Below the pieces are notes generated by a model. It was not told where the DNA came from. It did not search any database and saw only the letters and a program-made list of their open reading frames with translations. Positions 42,045 to 51,419 of a DNA stretch of 64,000 bases are shown in pieces (position 1 is the stretch's first letter; every line of letters starts with the position of its first letter). Position numbers and translations under genes: made by a program. Origin of the DNA: CAYPTY01 sp964413935 (GTDB taxonomy: Bacteria > Bacteroidota > Rhodothermia > Balneolales > Balneolaceae); NCBI GenBank assembly GCA_964413935.1, contig CAYPTY010000003.1, positions 1-64,000 of the forward strand. The letters are read 5' to 3'.

Positions 42045-43633
42045 TGCATCGACTCTACGCATTTATCCTTATATCGCTGATTCCTGTTCTGGTAGAGGCA
42101 CAGGTCTACGGTCCTATCAACACTTCGGTGAATAGCATACGCCAGAACTCAGTTTCAAATATGTCGGCTATTGGAGACACACTCTGGATTGGACCTGCCT
42201 TAAACCGCAACATCGGCAATGCACCTGACTGGTTTGTACCCCAGAATGCAGACAGCGTCACCTTCGGCCGGGGACGACTCTTTTCCATTGCACTGGGTCA
42301 GGATACCGTGGTAAGTGGTCTGGGCTACAATGCGGAGATTCAGAATCAAAGCGTATCTACCGCACTGGGCTATTATTTTTCGGTGGATGGAGGCGACAAC
42401 TGGCGCTTCTCTGACTTCCCGGTAGATGCTCGTTCTCAGCAAGTCGGATGTGCCCAGAATCTGGTTGCCGGCTGTGATACTACCTTTACGTATGGCGGCG
42501 TACAGTACGATCGCATCCGTATTACAGTTCCCGAACAATCCCCTCCTTTTGACGTGGATTTCAAGGACAATGTGGTTTTATCTGTGAACTGGGCTTCGGG
42601 CCTGATTCGGAGTAATGATTTCGGTCAGACCTGGGAGCGGCTGATCCTGCCTCCAATTACCGCCGACAGCCTGGTTCCTGAAAACACCTATACCTGGCTC
42701 TCCCGGTTTCAGGGGCAGAATATAAACCGATACGATCCCCTTTTTGATACGAATTTACTTGGATTCGGCCTGCTCATTGATGATAACGGACGTGCATGGG
42801 TGGGCACAGCCGGGGGACTCAATATCTCCGACAATGCACTTACCGCTCCGGTTGATTCCATACGATGGAAGCACATCCCCTTCGATGGCTCTTCGGACGG
42901 ACTGGCTGGCGGCTGGATCGTGGCGATAGAGCAGGAACCGGGCACCAATCGAATATGGATGACCAACTGGTCTTCCGATCCTAACAATCAGGACACCTTC
43001 GCGCTGGTCTACACCGACGATGGCGGAGAAACCTTTCAACGCTTTTTGCTGGGCGAGCGCATCAATGACATCGGATTTCTGAATGGTGTGGTCTACGCAG
43101 CCGGGGATAATGGATTATTCATATCCAGAGACGGGGGTGAAAGCTGGCAGTTATCGCCACGAATTGAATCACCCAATGCCTTTATCAGAAGTGAGGCCCG
43201 ATACTTCAGCGCGGCAGCCACCACAGATCGCATCTGGATTGGAACCAGCGATGGAATCGCGTCCTCCGATGATGATGGGCAAACCTGGCAGATTACCCGT
43301 ACAGATGTGCCTTTGAGCGGTGGAAATTTTTATCAGGATGATACACCTGCAGTAGATGCCTATGCCTATCCTAACCCCTTCTCACCCAATGTTCATGAAA
43401 TTGTACGCATCAAATTTGAAGTGGAGGAAGCCGGAAATGTGCGCATCCGCATCTTCGACTTTGGGATGAACCTGGTGCGTGATGTACTGAATGAAAGCCT
43501 TGGAACAGGTGAATTTGACGCCGTGTGGAACGGCTTTGACAACGATGGTCGGAAAGTAGCCAATGGCACGTATTTCTATATCATCGAAACGAAAAGCGGC
43601 AAAACAGACGGTAAAATCCTGCTTATAGAATGA
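42044..43633 (+). CDS. Secreted beta-propeller protein with FlgD-like C-terminal domain
   Basis: A 529-residue protein with a signal peptide (1-19, ending VEAQ). Repeated BNR/sortilin-like segments follow, such as SVDGGDNWRFSDFP, RSNDFGQTWERL, YTDDGGETFQRF, SRDGGESWQLS and SDDDGQTWQITR, marking a two-propeller or sialidase-like fold. The last 90 residues (AYPNPFSP...ANGTYFYIIETKSGK...KILLIE) form a FlgD-Ig-like domain, close to C-terminal signals used by type IX secretion clients. The neighbouring PorV-like genes support type IX or related secretion. The start overlaps the previous stop (TGATG). Confidence 0.8.
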   Translation: MHRLYAFILISLIPVLVEAQVYGPINTSVNSIRQNSVSNMSAIGDTLWIGPALNRNIGNAPDWFVPQNADSVTFGRGRLFSIALGQDTVVSGLGYNAEIQNQSVSTALGYYFSVDGGDNWRFSDFPVDARSQQVGCAQNLVAGCDTTFTYGGVQYDRIRITVPEQSPPFDVDFKDNVVLSVNWASGLIRSNDFGQTWERLILPPITADSLVPENTYTWLSRFQGQNINRYDPLFDTNLLGFGLLIDDNGRAWVGTAGGLNISDNALTAPVDSIRWKHIPFDGSSDGLAGGWIVAIEQEPGTNRIWMTNWSSDPNNQDTFALVYTDDGGETFQRFLLGERINDIGFLNGVVYAAGDNGLFISRDGGESWQLSPRIESPNAFIRSEARYFSAAATTDRIWIGTSDGIASSDDDGQTWQITRTDVPLSGGNFYQDDTPAVDAYAYPNPFSPNVHEIVRIKFEVEEAGNVRIRIFDFGMNLVRDVLNESLGTGEFDAVWNGFDNDGRKVANGTYFYIIETKSGKTDGKILLIE

Positions 43634-44661
43634 TGAAGAAAATGCTGCTCGCTCTACTGATTATAATTTGCTTCAATAGTCTAAGCCAGGCTCAGAACGG
43701 GGGCTTTGCAGGTGCTTCGATGCGTATCGGATTCGGTCCCCGTGGACTGGCCATGGGTAATGCCATGAGTGCACATACCCATCAGGGTGTGTATGGTTAT
43801 TATAATCCTGCGCTTAGTGCAGCGCTGGTTGACAACAAACAGATTGATCTTTCTGTGGCTTCCATGACCTTTGACCGTGAACTGCAGAGTGTTGCAGCTG
43901 CTTTCCCCCTTCCCCCAAAAGCCGGCCTAACCCTGTATTTGACCAGGGCCGGTGTGGATAATATTGACGGTCGCACCCTTAGCGGGTTTCACACCGGTTT
44001 TATGAGTACCAATCAGTATCAGCTCGCCACTTCATTCGGAATCCGCATATCAGAGCGTTTTTACGGCGGACTTGGTCTCAAAATTAACATTTCCGATCTG
44101 GACGATGAACTGGCTGCCGAAACGAATTTCGGGATTGACCTCGGCTTACTTGCCCGGCTTACGGATCAGATTAACATCGGTATCACCGTTCAGGACCTGA
44201 TCAGTGAGTTTACCTACAACTCATCCGGCCTGTTTGGGCAGACTCAGGCCCAGAATGTGACCAACCAGTTTCCAACACGCATAAAGTTTGCCGGTGCGTA
44301 TCAGCGGGAAAAATGGGTGATCAGCAGTGAGTATGAAATTCGCGTTCAGAATTCAACCATTGTTGAACCAGAACTTGTTCTGTTCGGGGGACAACCGCTG
44401 GTACTGGACGAAGAAAGTGAAATTACCACTTCCTCCACCCTGCTCCGTTTTGGTGGGGCCTACGAAATCCATGAGCGGATCACTCTCCGAAGCGGATACC
44501 GTTTTACAGATCTTGGAAGCAGTGGTTCAGGCTCCTTTAGCAGTGGATTTTCAATTCATCTGCCCTTTGACCATCTTTCTCCCTCCATTGATTATGCGCT
44601 GGTCAGTGAGCCTTATCAGGTTTCCATCATGCATGTATTTGCACTAAGACTGAATCTATGA
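43630..44661 (+). CDS. PorV/PorQ-like outer-membrane beta-barrel protein (first copy)
   Basis: A 343-residue protein with a signal peptide ending SQAQ near residue 21. The family's N-terminal signature follows: MRIGFGPRGLAMGNAMSAHTHQGVYGYYNPAL, the segment where PorV, PorQ and UPF0164 proteins place their conserved A-x-GN and YYNPA. The rest is alternating amphipathic strands ending in aromatic/Leu residues (VFALRLNL), as in an outer-membrane barrel. It overlaps the propeller gene by four bases and the next PorV-like gene by four. Confidence 0.82.
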   Translation: MMKKMLLALLIIICFNSLSQAQNGGFAGASMRIGFGPRGLAMGNAMSAHTHQGVYGYYNPALSAALVDNKQIDLSVASMTFDRELQSVAAAFPLPPKAGLTLYLTRAGVDNIDGRTLSGFHTGFMSTNQYQLATSFGIRISERFYGGLGLKINISDLDDELAAETNFGIDLGLLARLTDQINIGITVQDLISEFTYNSSGLFGQTQAQNVTNQFPTRIKFAGAYQREKWVISSEYEIRVQNSTIVEPELVLFGGQPLVLDEESEITTSSTLLRFGGAYEIHERITLRSGYRFTDLGSSGSGSFSSGFSIHLPFDHLSPSIDYALVSEPYQVSIMHVFALRLNL

Positions 44662-45599
44662 GAATAGCTGTACTTTTCTTTTGTATTTCGATGTTGCTTC
44701 AGAGCACCACTATTGCCCAGCAAAGCGGACTGGATTTCCTCAACATAGGGCCGAATTCGCTGGCTCTGAGTACCGCCGATGCCAGAACGGCAGCATTATC
44801 AGGCTCTGCATCCATCTACTTCAATCCGGCCATGCTGGCACTCGAAAAATCCAACACCATCGACCTGAACTATACCAGCTGGATAGCGGAACAGGTTAAT
44901 CTTTTTGGCGGCATCAACTCGGTTAAGGATGGCAGGGCACTTGCTTTTTCGGTGTATAGTGCCACAATTGATGGTATTGAACAGCGCGACCGGCCCGGTC
45001 CTTCAAATGGTGATTTTGAGGTCTCCTATTTTTCCATTGCCGGGGCATTTGCCTATGACTTTAAGCTTTTCAGCCTGGGCATAGCCGGCCAGTTCCTGAA
45101 CGAGCGTAACTTCATTGAACAGGCCACGGGCTATGCGATCAATGCAGGGATTGCACGCAACTTCGCAGATCGAATTACACTGGGCGCTTCCCTGCTGAAT
45201 GCCGGCGAGATGGGCAGACTGATCAATCGGCGTTCACAGCTGCCGGCTCAGCTGAGATTTGGAACCACCGGATTGGTAGGCAATTTCAAACTTCCGGGTA
45301 AGAATGATTTTTATTTCGATGCGAAACTACATGCCGATTATGTACATCAGCTGGAGGAAATGGACACCGTTGGCATCACAAACGTAAACGATGACCAGGG
45401 ATTTTTCAATTTCGGTACCACGCTGGTTATTGCTGAGGTGATTGAACTGATGGCCGGCTACCGGACCGGTGATTCCAGCCGCCGGGCCAACTTTGGTCTG
45501 GGTATTGACACCGGTGAGATCGCTTTCAACTACGCGCTTGTACCTTTTTCAACCGGTTTCGGTACCGCACACTCCATCGGCATACAATACCGTTTTTAA
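44658..45599 (+). CDS. PorV/PorQ-like outer-membrane beta-barrel protein (second copy)
   Basis: A 313-residue protein with a signal peptide ending TIAQ near residue 21. It carries the same kind of start as its neighbour: FLNIGPNSLALSTADARTAALSGSASIYFNPAML. It ends in GIQYRF, a typical C-terminal barrel strand with terminal Phe. Two adjacent PorV-like genes are therefore coupled behind a secreted propeller gene. Type IX systems use PorV as a shuttle for cargo; a dedicated shuttle pair is a plausible but unproven reading. Confidence 0.82.
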   Translation: MRIAVLFFCISMLLQSTTIAQQSGLDFLNIGPNSLALSTADARTAALSGSASIYFNPAMLALEKSNTIDLNYTSWIAEQVNLFGGINSVKDGRALAFSVYSATIDGIEQRDRPGPSNGDFEVSYFSIAGAFAYDFKLFSLGIAGQFLNERNFIEQATGYAINAGIARNFADRITLGASLLNAGEMGRLINRRSQLPAQLRFGTTGLVGNFKLPGKNDFYFDAKLHADYVHQLEEMDTVGITNVNDDQGFFNFGTTLVIAEVIELMAGYRTGDSSRRANFGLGIDTGEIAFNYALVPFSTGFGTAHSIGIQYRF

Positions 45600-45614
45600 G
45601 CAGGCAACAATGCC

Positions 45615-46637
45615 ATGTCAGCACAACTCAAACGCATATACCGACAGGTAAGTCCATCCTTCAGTGAGTTGTATGTGGTTCCGCTGATTCCTTTCGATTA
45701 TCCTAACAGCAGTTATTTATACAGGCTATATGCCGATTTCATCGAAGGTGAGGAGATCAAGGTGCATTCCATTTCCGTATTTGCCCACTGGAAATTCGTA
45801 CTGGCCGCTCTGTTCAGCCGAAAACAGATCCTGCATTACCACTGGCTTGAATTTCAGGATGGGCGGGCACTCAGTGCTATGTTATGGAAGCTTTTCTGTA
45901 TATGGACCTACTCCCTGCTGGGCGGCAAAATTATCTGGACGGTGCATAACCTGAAACCCCACGATGGTAAGTTTCTGAGGCTGCATCGGAAAATTGCCCG
46001 ATGGATGGGTAAAAAAGCCGATAAAGTGCTGGTTCACTGCGAAAGCTGCATACATCCTGTGGCTGAATATTATTACATACCGGAATCAAAAATCGAAGTG
46101 CTACCCCACCCTGCTTTTCCTGTTTCAAAACGACCAAAAAAGGAAAGCCGAAAATTACTTTCAGACAAAATGGGTATATCCATTCCTGAACAGGATGTTC
46201 TATTTCTGGTCTTCGGTCAGATCAGTCATTACAAGGGCATACCGGAGATTCTGGATGCTTTTCGGGAGATCAAAAGAGATGATCTTAACCATGATGTTCA
46301 CCTTGTTGTAGCAGGAACCGTTAAGAAAGGTAATCGCAATCTGCAGGAAGAGTTAATGATGTACTGTTCTAAGGTGCCTAACTTTTACCTCAGAGATACT
46401 TTCATCGATGAAGAAACAGTAAGTTTACTCCATAACGCAGCGGATGTCAGTGTATTCAATCACCGGGATATTATGGCTTCAGGTAGTGTAGAGATGGCCC
46501 GCTCTTACAGGCTGCCGATTATTTCACCGGCCAGAGGATGTATCATGGACTACCCCGACGAACAAACCCGCTTATTTCATTCTTTATCTGAACTTCAGGA
46601 TCACCTAAACCAATTTGCGGAGCAACATACGAGATGA
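45615..46637 (+). CDS. Glycosyltransferase, GT-B fold (exopolysaccharide cluster)
   Basis: A 340-residue glycosyltransferase. The N-terminal Rossmann domain includes KIIWTVHNLKPHDGK near 105, and the C-terminal donor domain includes FLVFGQISHYKGIPEILDAF near 195-215 and VHLVVAGTVKKGN near 230. ADVSVFNHRDIMASGSVEMARSY near 275-297 corresponds to the nucleotide-sugar-binding segment. The specific sugar is unknown. The start lies 15 bp after the second PorV-like gene and the stop overlaps the flippase start (ATGA). Confidence 0.85.
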   Translation: MSAQLKRIYRQVSPSFSELYVVPLIPFDYPNSSYLYRLYADFIEGEEIKVHSISVFAHWKFVLAALFSRKQILHYHWLEFQDGRALSAMLWKLFCIWTYSLLGGKIIWTVHNLKPHDGKFLRLHRKIARWMGKKADKVLVHCESCIHPVAEYYYIPESKIEVLPHPAFPVSKRPKKESRKLLSDKMGISIPEQDVLFLVFGQISHYKGIPEILDAFREIKRDDLNHDVHLVVAGTVKKGNRNLQEELMMYCSKVPNFYLRDTFIDEETVSLLHNAADVSVFNHRDIMASGSVEMARSYRLPIISPARGCIMDYPDEQTRLFHSLSELQDHLNQFAEQHTR

Positions 46638-48034
46638 ACATGGCAGGAAAGGCCATATGGGTTACCATCAGTGATGTGGGTTCAAAAGGGCTCGGATTCC
46701 TGGCAACGGTTTTTATTGCCCGTACTCTGGGACCGGCAAGCTATGGACTTATCACCGTGGCCCTTTCCGCTCTGGGTTACCTGATGTGGGTTGCTGATCT
46801 CGGATTGAGCAACATCGGTGTACGGGAAACAGCACGGGAAGCGGATCAGCGTACATTCAGGGCACGGGAAATATTTGTAACAAAGCTCTGTATCGGCCTG
46901 GGCGTTTTTCTGCTCTCATTCTGGATACTTCCATTGTTGGAACTGGGGGCACTGCAAACAGAAATTATCCGCTGGTACCTTTTCTCCATTCTGGTGTATA
47001 CGGTAAGTATTGAATGGTTGTTCAATGGTAAGCAGGAATACGGCAAGCTCGCCATTGCGAAAATCCTGCAGGCCGCTCTCTATCTATTGCTGGTTTATCT
47101 GATGGTTTCGGGGCCGGATCAGATCACCCTCATACCCAAAGCCTACCTTATTTCTCTGGGCGCCAGTACGATTCTTCTATTTATCCTGCTTAAAACGATT
47201 CAGTTTCGCACCCTTTCCTTTCGTTCGTTCCGAAGTGTAAAAGATCTCATGCTGAAAGGCAGCTACGTTGGACTCGGTGGCTTTTTTGCCCAAACTGTTA
47301 ATCTGCTGCCTCCCATCGTGATTGCATGGGCATTGAGTTATGCGGAAAGCGGGGTATATATGGCTGCCTTCAAAGTGATTCTGATCGTGATGATTGCAGA
47401 CAAGGTCTTTGTTACCCTGCTGATTCCCAGTCTGTCCCGCCAGTGGACCACAGACTCAGATACTGCCCGGGAACACATCCTCAAAACTTACCGCATTCTC
47501 CTTTTCATCGGTTTACTCAGTTCCCTGCTGATTAGCCTGCTGGCCGATCCTGTCATTCAACTGATTTACACCGATAACTATAAAGACAGCATTCTCATAC
47601 TTCAGGTTCTCTCATTGTTTATCACCTTCACTTTCCTGAACAGCTTGTTTTCATTCGGGCTCATTTCAACCAATCATGAGGTGGAATATCTGAAAGCAAC
47701 CCTGAAAGGCGGTTTTACAGCTGCTATACTCATTCTGCTTTTTGCTCTAACTCAAAATATTATCCTCATCGCCCTCTCCGTTGTCTTTGCTGAACTCATG
47801 TTACTCATATTTGCGCTCATTGAATTCAGAAAAGTGATCGCCTATCCATATCTGAAGCCGTTCATGATGGCACTGCCACTTACCATTATGCTCGGTGCTC
47901 TGCCCATGACCATGGATTTACCCGAATTAATGTATGGCACTGCTGCCCTTCTTATTTTCGTGATTGCATTGCGGATGCTGAAGGTCCTTCAGTGGGACGA
48001 TATTCGCTGGCTATATAACCGCTTAAACTCATGA
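46634..48034 (+). CDS. Polysaccharide flippase (Wzx/MOP superfamily)
   Basis: A 466-residue integral membrane protein with about twelve to fourteen hydrophobic segments. The MOP/PST start TISDVGSKGLGFLATVFIARTLGPASYGLITVA is visible in the first 50 residues, and the GLSNIGVRETAREAD loop also matches. It moves lipid-linked oligosaccharides across the inner membrane. The start overlaps the glycosyltransferase stop and the stop overlaps the deacetylase start, so the three are coupled. Confidence 0.88.
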   Translation: MNMAGKAIWVTISDVGSKGLGFLATVFIARTLGPASYGLITVALSALGYLMWVADLGLSNIGVRETAREADQRTFRAREIFVTKLCIGLGVFLLSFWILPLLELGALQTEIIRWYLFSILVYTVSIEWLFNGKQEYGKLAIAKILQAALYLLLVYLMVSGPDQITLIPKAYLISLGASTILLFILLKTIQFRTLSFRSFRSVKDLMLKGSYVGLGGFFAQTVNLLPPIVIAWALSYAESGVYMAAFKVILIVMIADKVFVTLLIPSLSRQWTTDSDTAREHILKTYRILLFIGLLSSLLISLLADPVIQLIYTDNYKDSILILQVLSLFITFTFLNSLFSFGLISTNHEVEYLKATLKGGFTAAILILLFALTQNIILIALSVVFAELMLLIFALIEFRKVIAYPYLKPFMMALPLTIMLGALPMTMDLPELMYGTAALLIFVIALRMLKVLQWDDIRWLYNRLNS

Positions 48035-49557
48035 ACAGAAGATTGTGTGTTGGCCTGATTGAAAAATCTGCAGCCTGGGAGCAGCTGCTGAATCAGATCG
48101 GGTGTGACTATGAAGCAGTAGATTTTAGCAAGAAGCTGCTTCCCTCCTACAGTTGCATCATCGCCAATGAGACTGTGAACGACAGACAGTTACTCCTGCT
48201 TCAGTCTTACATCGAAGAAGGCGGTGCTGTTGTTGATGTCATGGGCCGAAACCTGTTCCCTCACTGCGATATCAGCAGTATCTACCACCAGTTTATTCTG
48301 AATGATGATCCGGTTTATGGCGTGCCCTATATCGATTTCTACGAAAATCTGGGCCAACTAAAAAATGCTGGGTCCTGGTACCATACCCTTCACATTGACC
48401 CTATGGATGAAGGATACCGGGTATTTCTGGGCTGGCCGATTGCTAAACTTTATTCAGATGAAGAATACATCCGAAAAAAATTTCGGGATCCACATGGTGT
48501 TTTTCCGGATGAGATCGTAAACCGAAAAAGCCGTCACTATCTGAGAAGAGCCATTCAGGACTTGCTGATTCAGCTACATGACCTGGCTGGTCTGCCTTTT
48601 GTCAGCCGGGTAAATGCACCCAAGATCAATAAAGCCGTGTTTTTGTTTCGTATCGACACCGATTATTCCGATGCAGCTACCATTCGGCGATTATATGGAT
48701 TGGCAAAGAAATACGACCTGAAATTAACCTGGTTTTTGCACGTGGAAGCCCACCGAAAGGCCATGTCGGTGTTTAGTGAAATGGTGAATCAGGAAATAGC
48801 ACTGCATGGGTACGAACATGCTTTCAGTCCCTCATTTGAAAAAAACACAAACAATATCCTGAGTGCTACCCGAGTGCTGGATCAGGAAAAGCTGGATTAT
48901 CGGGGATTTTGTGCACCCTACGGAATATGGTCAGCCGGACTGGGTGAAGCCATTGATCAGGCCGGACTTGAGTATTCCTCCGAGTTTACACTGAGTTATG
49001 ATGATCTACCCTTCCAGCCTTTGAAAAATGGAAAAACCTACCAACACCTGCAGATCCCCATACACCCGGTTTGCACCGGTTCTTTCAGCAGAAAACAAGC
49101 GAATGACCAACAAATCGTGGATTATTTTGAATCCGTGATCAGGCAGAAGATGACTTTGGGAGAACCGGTAATTTTGTATCACCATCCCATGCAGGGAAAG
49201 TGGGATGTGATTGAATCCATCTTCCGGAAAGTGAGGGATGAGGGATTGATCAGCATGACCTTCTCCGAATTTATCGATTTCTGGAAACAACGAAACCAAT
49301 CTACCCTGATTGCAAATTTTGATGGAACCCAATTGACGGTTGAATCTGAATCCATAAACCTGATTTTACATAGACCCGATTACAAAGCAGAAGTGCAGTT
49401 GATGAAATCAGCAGGTATTAAATTATCGGAACTCGAATGGAAAGCACGGGAAAAGACCGCATTATTGAAACGTGAAGATTTTAAAAAACTAAAAACTGCC
49501 AGCCTTAAAGAGATCAAATGGTCGCTGCAGGACCGGTTCAGGAGGCATCGCTTATGA
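48031..49557 (+). CDS. Polysaccharide deacetylase-domain protein
   Basis: A 508-residue protein. The first 180 residues resemble a regulatory or carbohydrate-binding region with no recognised family. The central NodB-like domain (about 200-400) has the metal-binding DTDYSD near 209-214, ALHGYEH near 253-259 (His pair) and the substrate loop GFCAPYGIWS near 292. A metal-dependent deacetylation of N-acetyl or O-acetyl sugars is likely. The C-terminal 100 residues are basic with a Lys-rich tail. No signal peptide is visible, so action on a lipid-linked precursor in the cytoplasm is possible. Confidence 0.8.
   Translation: MNRRLCVGLIEKSAAWEQLLNQIGCDYEAVDFSKKLLPSYSCIIANETVNDRQLLLLQSYIEEGGAVVDVMGRNLFPHCDISSIYHQFILNDDPVYGVPYIDFYENLGQLKNAGSWYHTLHIDPMDEGYRVFLGWPIAKLYSDEEYIRKKFRDPHGVFPDEIVNRKSRHYLRRAIQDLLIQLHDLAGLPFVSRVNAPKINKAVFLFRIDTDYSDAATIRRLYGLAKKYDLKLTWFLHVEAHRKAMSVFSEMVNQEIALHGYEHAFSPSFEKNTNNILSATRVLDQEKLDYRGFCAPYGIWSAGLGEAIDQAGLEYSSEFTLSYDDLPFQPLKNGKTYQHLQIPIHPVCTGSFSRKQANDQQIVDYFESVIRQKMTLGEPVILYHHPMQGKWDVIESIFRKVRDEGLISMTFSEFIDFWKQRNQSTLIANFDGTQLTVESESINLILHRPDYKAEVQLMKSAGIKLSELEWKAREKTALLKREDFKKLKTASLKEIKWSLQDRFRRHRL
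49540..49545 (+). promoter_or_regulatory. Shine-Dalgarno site AGGAGG deciding a glycosyltransferase start
   Basis: AGGAGG eight bases before the ATG at 49554. This supports starting the glycosyltransferase at 49554 rather than at an ATG 36 bases upstream, which has no such site. Confidence 0.75.
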
Positions 49558-50591
49558 GAGTGTGCTATGTTGTGCCACAAAATATGGCTTTGGTTAATGG
49601 AGGGATTAAAACCCAGGCTATTCAGACCATAAGTGCCGTTCAAAGGCATGGAGTTAAGCCGATATTTCTGCAACCCTGGGAAGCCATAAATGAACACGAA
49701 ATTGATCTGGTGCACATCTTCCATGCCGGGGCTGAAACTTACGAGTTGGCGCGGAAATTTAATGAGCATTCAAAACCCATCTTACTGAGCCCTGTTTTCT
49801 TTACCCGACATAAGGCTGCAATCATTCGCAGAAGCCGAAAACTGGAGGCCTTTACGGGCAAATGGTTTAAAGGAATCAGAACCGATTATTCTGTAAAAGC
49901 TTCTGTTTGTTCATTTGCTACTCAAATTGCCCCCAATACCAAAGCGGAAGCAGATCTGATCCAAAATGGGCTCGGAATACCTGCTGAAAAAATAACTGTG
50001 GTTCCGAATGGTGTTGAAGCCCGTTTTGCTGAAGCAGCCCCGGATAACTTCCATGATATTTATGGTGAAAGAGAATTCATACTCTTTGCAGGTCAGGCCG
50101 GGGCTCCCCGTAAAGGACTGGTCACCTTGCTTGAAGCGGCCAAAAATCTTGGAACAGACTTATTTGTGATCGGTGACTTGTATGATGATGCCTACGGAGA
50201 TACCTGCCGTTCCTATTTCGAAAATCATGATCACTTCCACCATCTGCCGAATTTGCCCCACGATTCAGCCTTACTGGCCTCAGCCTATGCTGCCTGTAAG
50301 GTTTTTGTACTTCCCTCCCTCTATGAGACCCCTGGTATTGCTGCCATGGAAGCGGCGCTGGGTGGTGCCGAAATCGTAATTACCGAAAAGGGCGGAACCA
50401 AAGAATACTTCGGTAATTATGTGGAATACATCACCCCTTATTCGGTACCGTCGGTTCGTGAGTCCCTACAGAAAGCCCTCCAGAAAGACAGTGGAGATGG
50501 GCTGAAAAATCACATTATGGAAAAGTACACCTGGGATTCGGTTGGTCAGCAAACTTTTCAGCTTTACCAAAAAATTCTAAATAAAGCTTAA
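49554..50591 (+). CDS. Glycosyltransferase, GT4-like (exopolysaccharide cluster)
   Basis: A 345-residue GT-B glycosyltransferase. MRVCYVVPQNMALVNGGIKTQ at the start is the family's acceptor-domain beginning. The donor domain has LFAGQAGAPRKGLVTLLEAA near 180-199 and VFVLPSLYETPGIAAMEAALGG near 250-271, where the E-T-P-G-x-x-x-x-E region binds the nucleotide sugar. The ATG overlaps the deacetylase stop (ATGA). The 3' end overlaps the convergent pssA by four bases. Confidence 0.88.
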   Translation: MRVCYVVPQNMALVNGGIKTQAIQTISAVQRHGVKPIFLQPWEAINEHEIDLVHIFHAGAETYELARKFNEHSKPILLSPVFFTRHKAAIIRRSRKLEAFTGKWFKGIRTDYSVKASVCSFATQIAPNTKAEADLIQNGLGIPAEKITVVPNGVEARFAEAAPDNFHDIYGEREFILFAGQAGAPRKGLVTLLEAAKNLGTDLFVIGDLYDDAYGDTCRSYFENHDHFHHLPNLPHDSALLASAYAACKVFVLPSLYETPGIAAMEAALGGAEIVITEKGGTKEYFGNYVEYITPYSVPSVRESLQKALQKDSGDGLKNHIMEKYTWDSVGQQTFQLYQKILNKA

Positions 50592-51418
50592 ACACCGGTT
50601 GCAGCAGGAGCTTCATCCTCATCCAGAAAAGCCTGCTTCCAGAACCGGCTGCCTCCGGTAAACAGACCTTTCACGATGTAAAGAAAAAGAGCGATCATCA
50701 GTCCATACTCCTGTAAGGTTAGGATAATGACTAGGTATACCACAAAATAGATCACCTTGGCTTTATTTCGCTTGAGAGAAGCAGCATCAAACCGCGGGAT
50801 TTTATCAAAGGGAACCGGGCTCACCATCAGAAAGCTGATGAATATCACAACCGGGATCAGGATGGTGTTCAGGCCATTACTCAGGCCGTCAAAAACTTCA
50901 GTATTCTGCGAATAAGTGAGATACAATGAACAGAGGATAATAGCCTGGGCAGGAATGGGCAGCCCTGAGAATTCATCATTGTTCTCATAAAATTTGGCAT
51001 TTACATTAAACCGGGCCAGTCGCACGGCACCACATAATGGGGGAAGCGCTGCGATGATTACACCCACAATCTGCATTTCTGCAAGGCCCAGATTGTAAAT
51101 CAAAAAGCCGGGTGCCACTCCGAAAGAGACCACATCACTGATCGAATCCAGCTCCATTCCAAATTCAGAGGTAGCGTTCGCCAGTCGCGCCATAAGCCCG
51201 TCAAGAGCATCAAAAAGTCCGGCAAACACAATCAGCCAGGCCCCGAATGACAGATTCCCCTGCGACACGCTGATGATGGAGAGGAATCCGCAAAAGAGAT
51301 TCATCAGCGTAAAGAAACTGGGAACTGCAATCCTGGGATTGGTCGGTTTTTTAATCAGGTTTTTCCGGACCTTACGTTTCCGGAAAAGCCTTCCCTTCTT
51401 CTGTATGGGATATTTCAT
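50588..51418 (-). CDS. pssA: CDP-diacylglycerol-serine O-phosphatidyltransferase
   Basis: A 276-residue membrane enzyme making phosphatidylserine from CDP-diacylglycerol and serine. The CDP-alcohol phosphatidyltransferase motif is visible as FDALDGLMARLANATSEFGMELDSISD (positions about 70-95, key residues Asp-Gly, Ala-Arg, Gly, Asp, Asp). Hydrophobic segments surround it. It follows psd by one base, so phosphatidylserine synthesis and its decarboxylation to phosphatidylethanolamine are made together. Confidence 0.93.
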   Translation of the reverse strand: MKYPIQKKGRLFRKRKVRKNLIKKPTNPRIAVPSFFTLMNLFCGFLSIISVSQGNLSFGAWLIVFAGLFDALDGLMARLANATSEFGMELDSISDVVSFGVAPGFLIYNLGLAEMQIVGVIIAALPPLCGAVRLARFNVNAKFYENNDEFSGLPIPAQAIILCSLYLTYSQNTEVFDGLSNGLNTILIPVVIFISFLMVSPVPFDKIPRFDAASLKRNKAKVIYFVVYLVIILTLQEYGLMIALFLYIVKGLFTGGSRFWKQAFLDEDEAPAATGV

Positions 51419-51419
51419 T

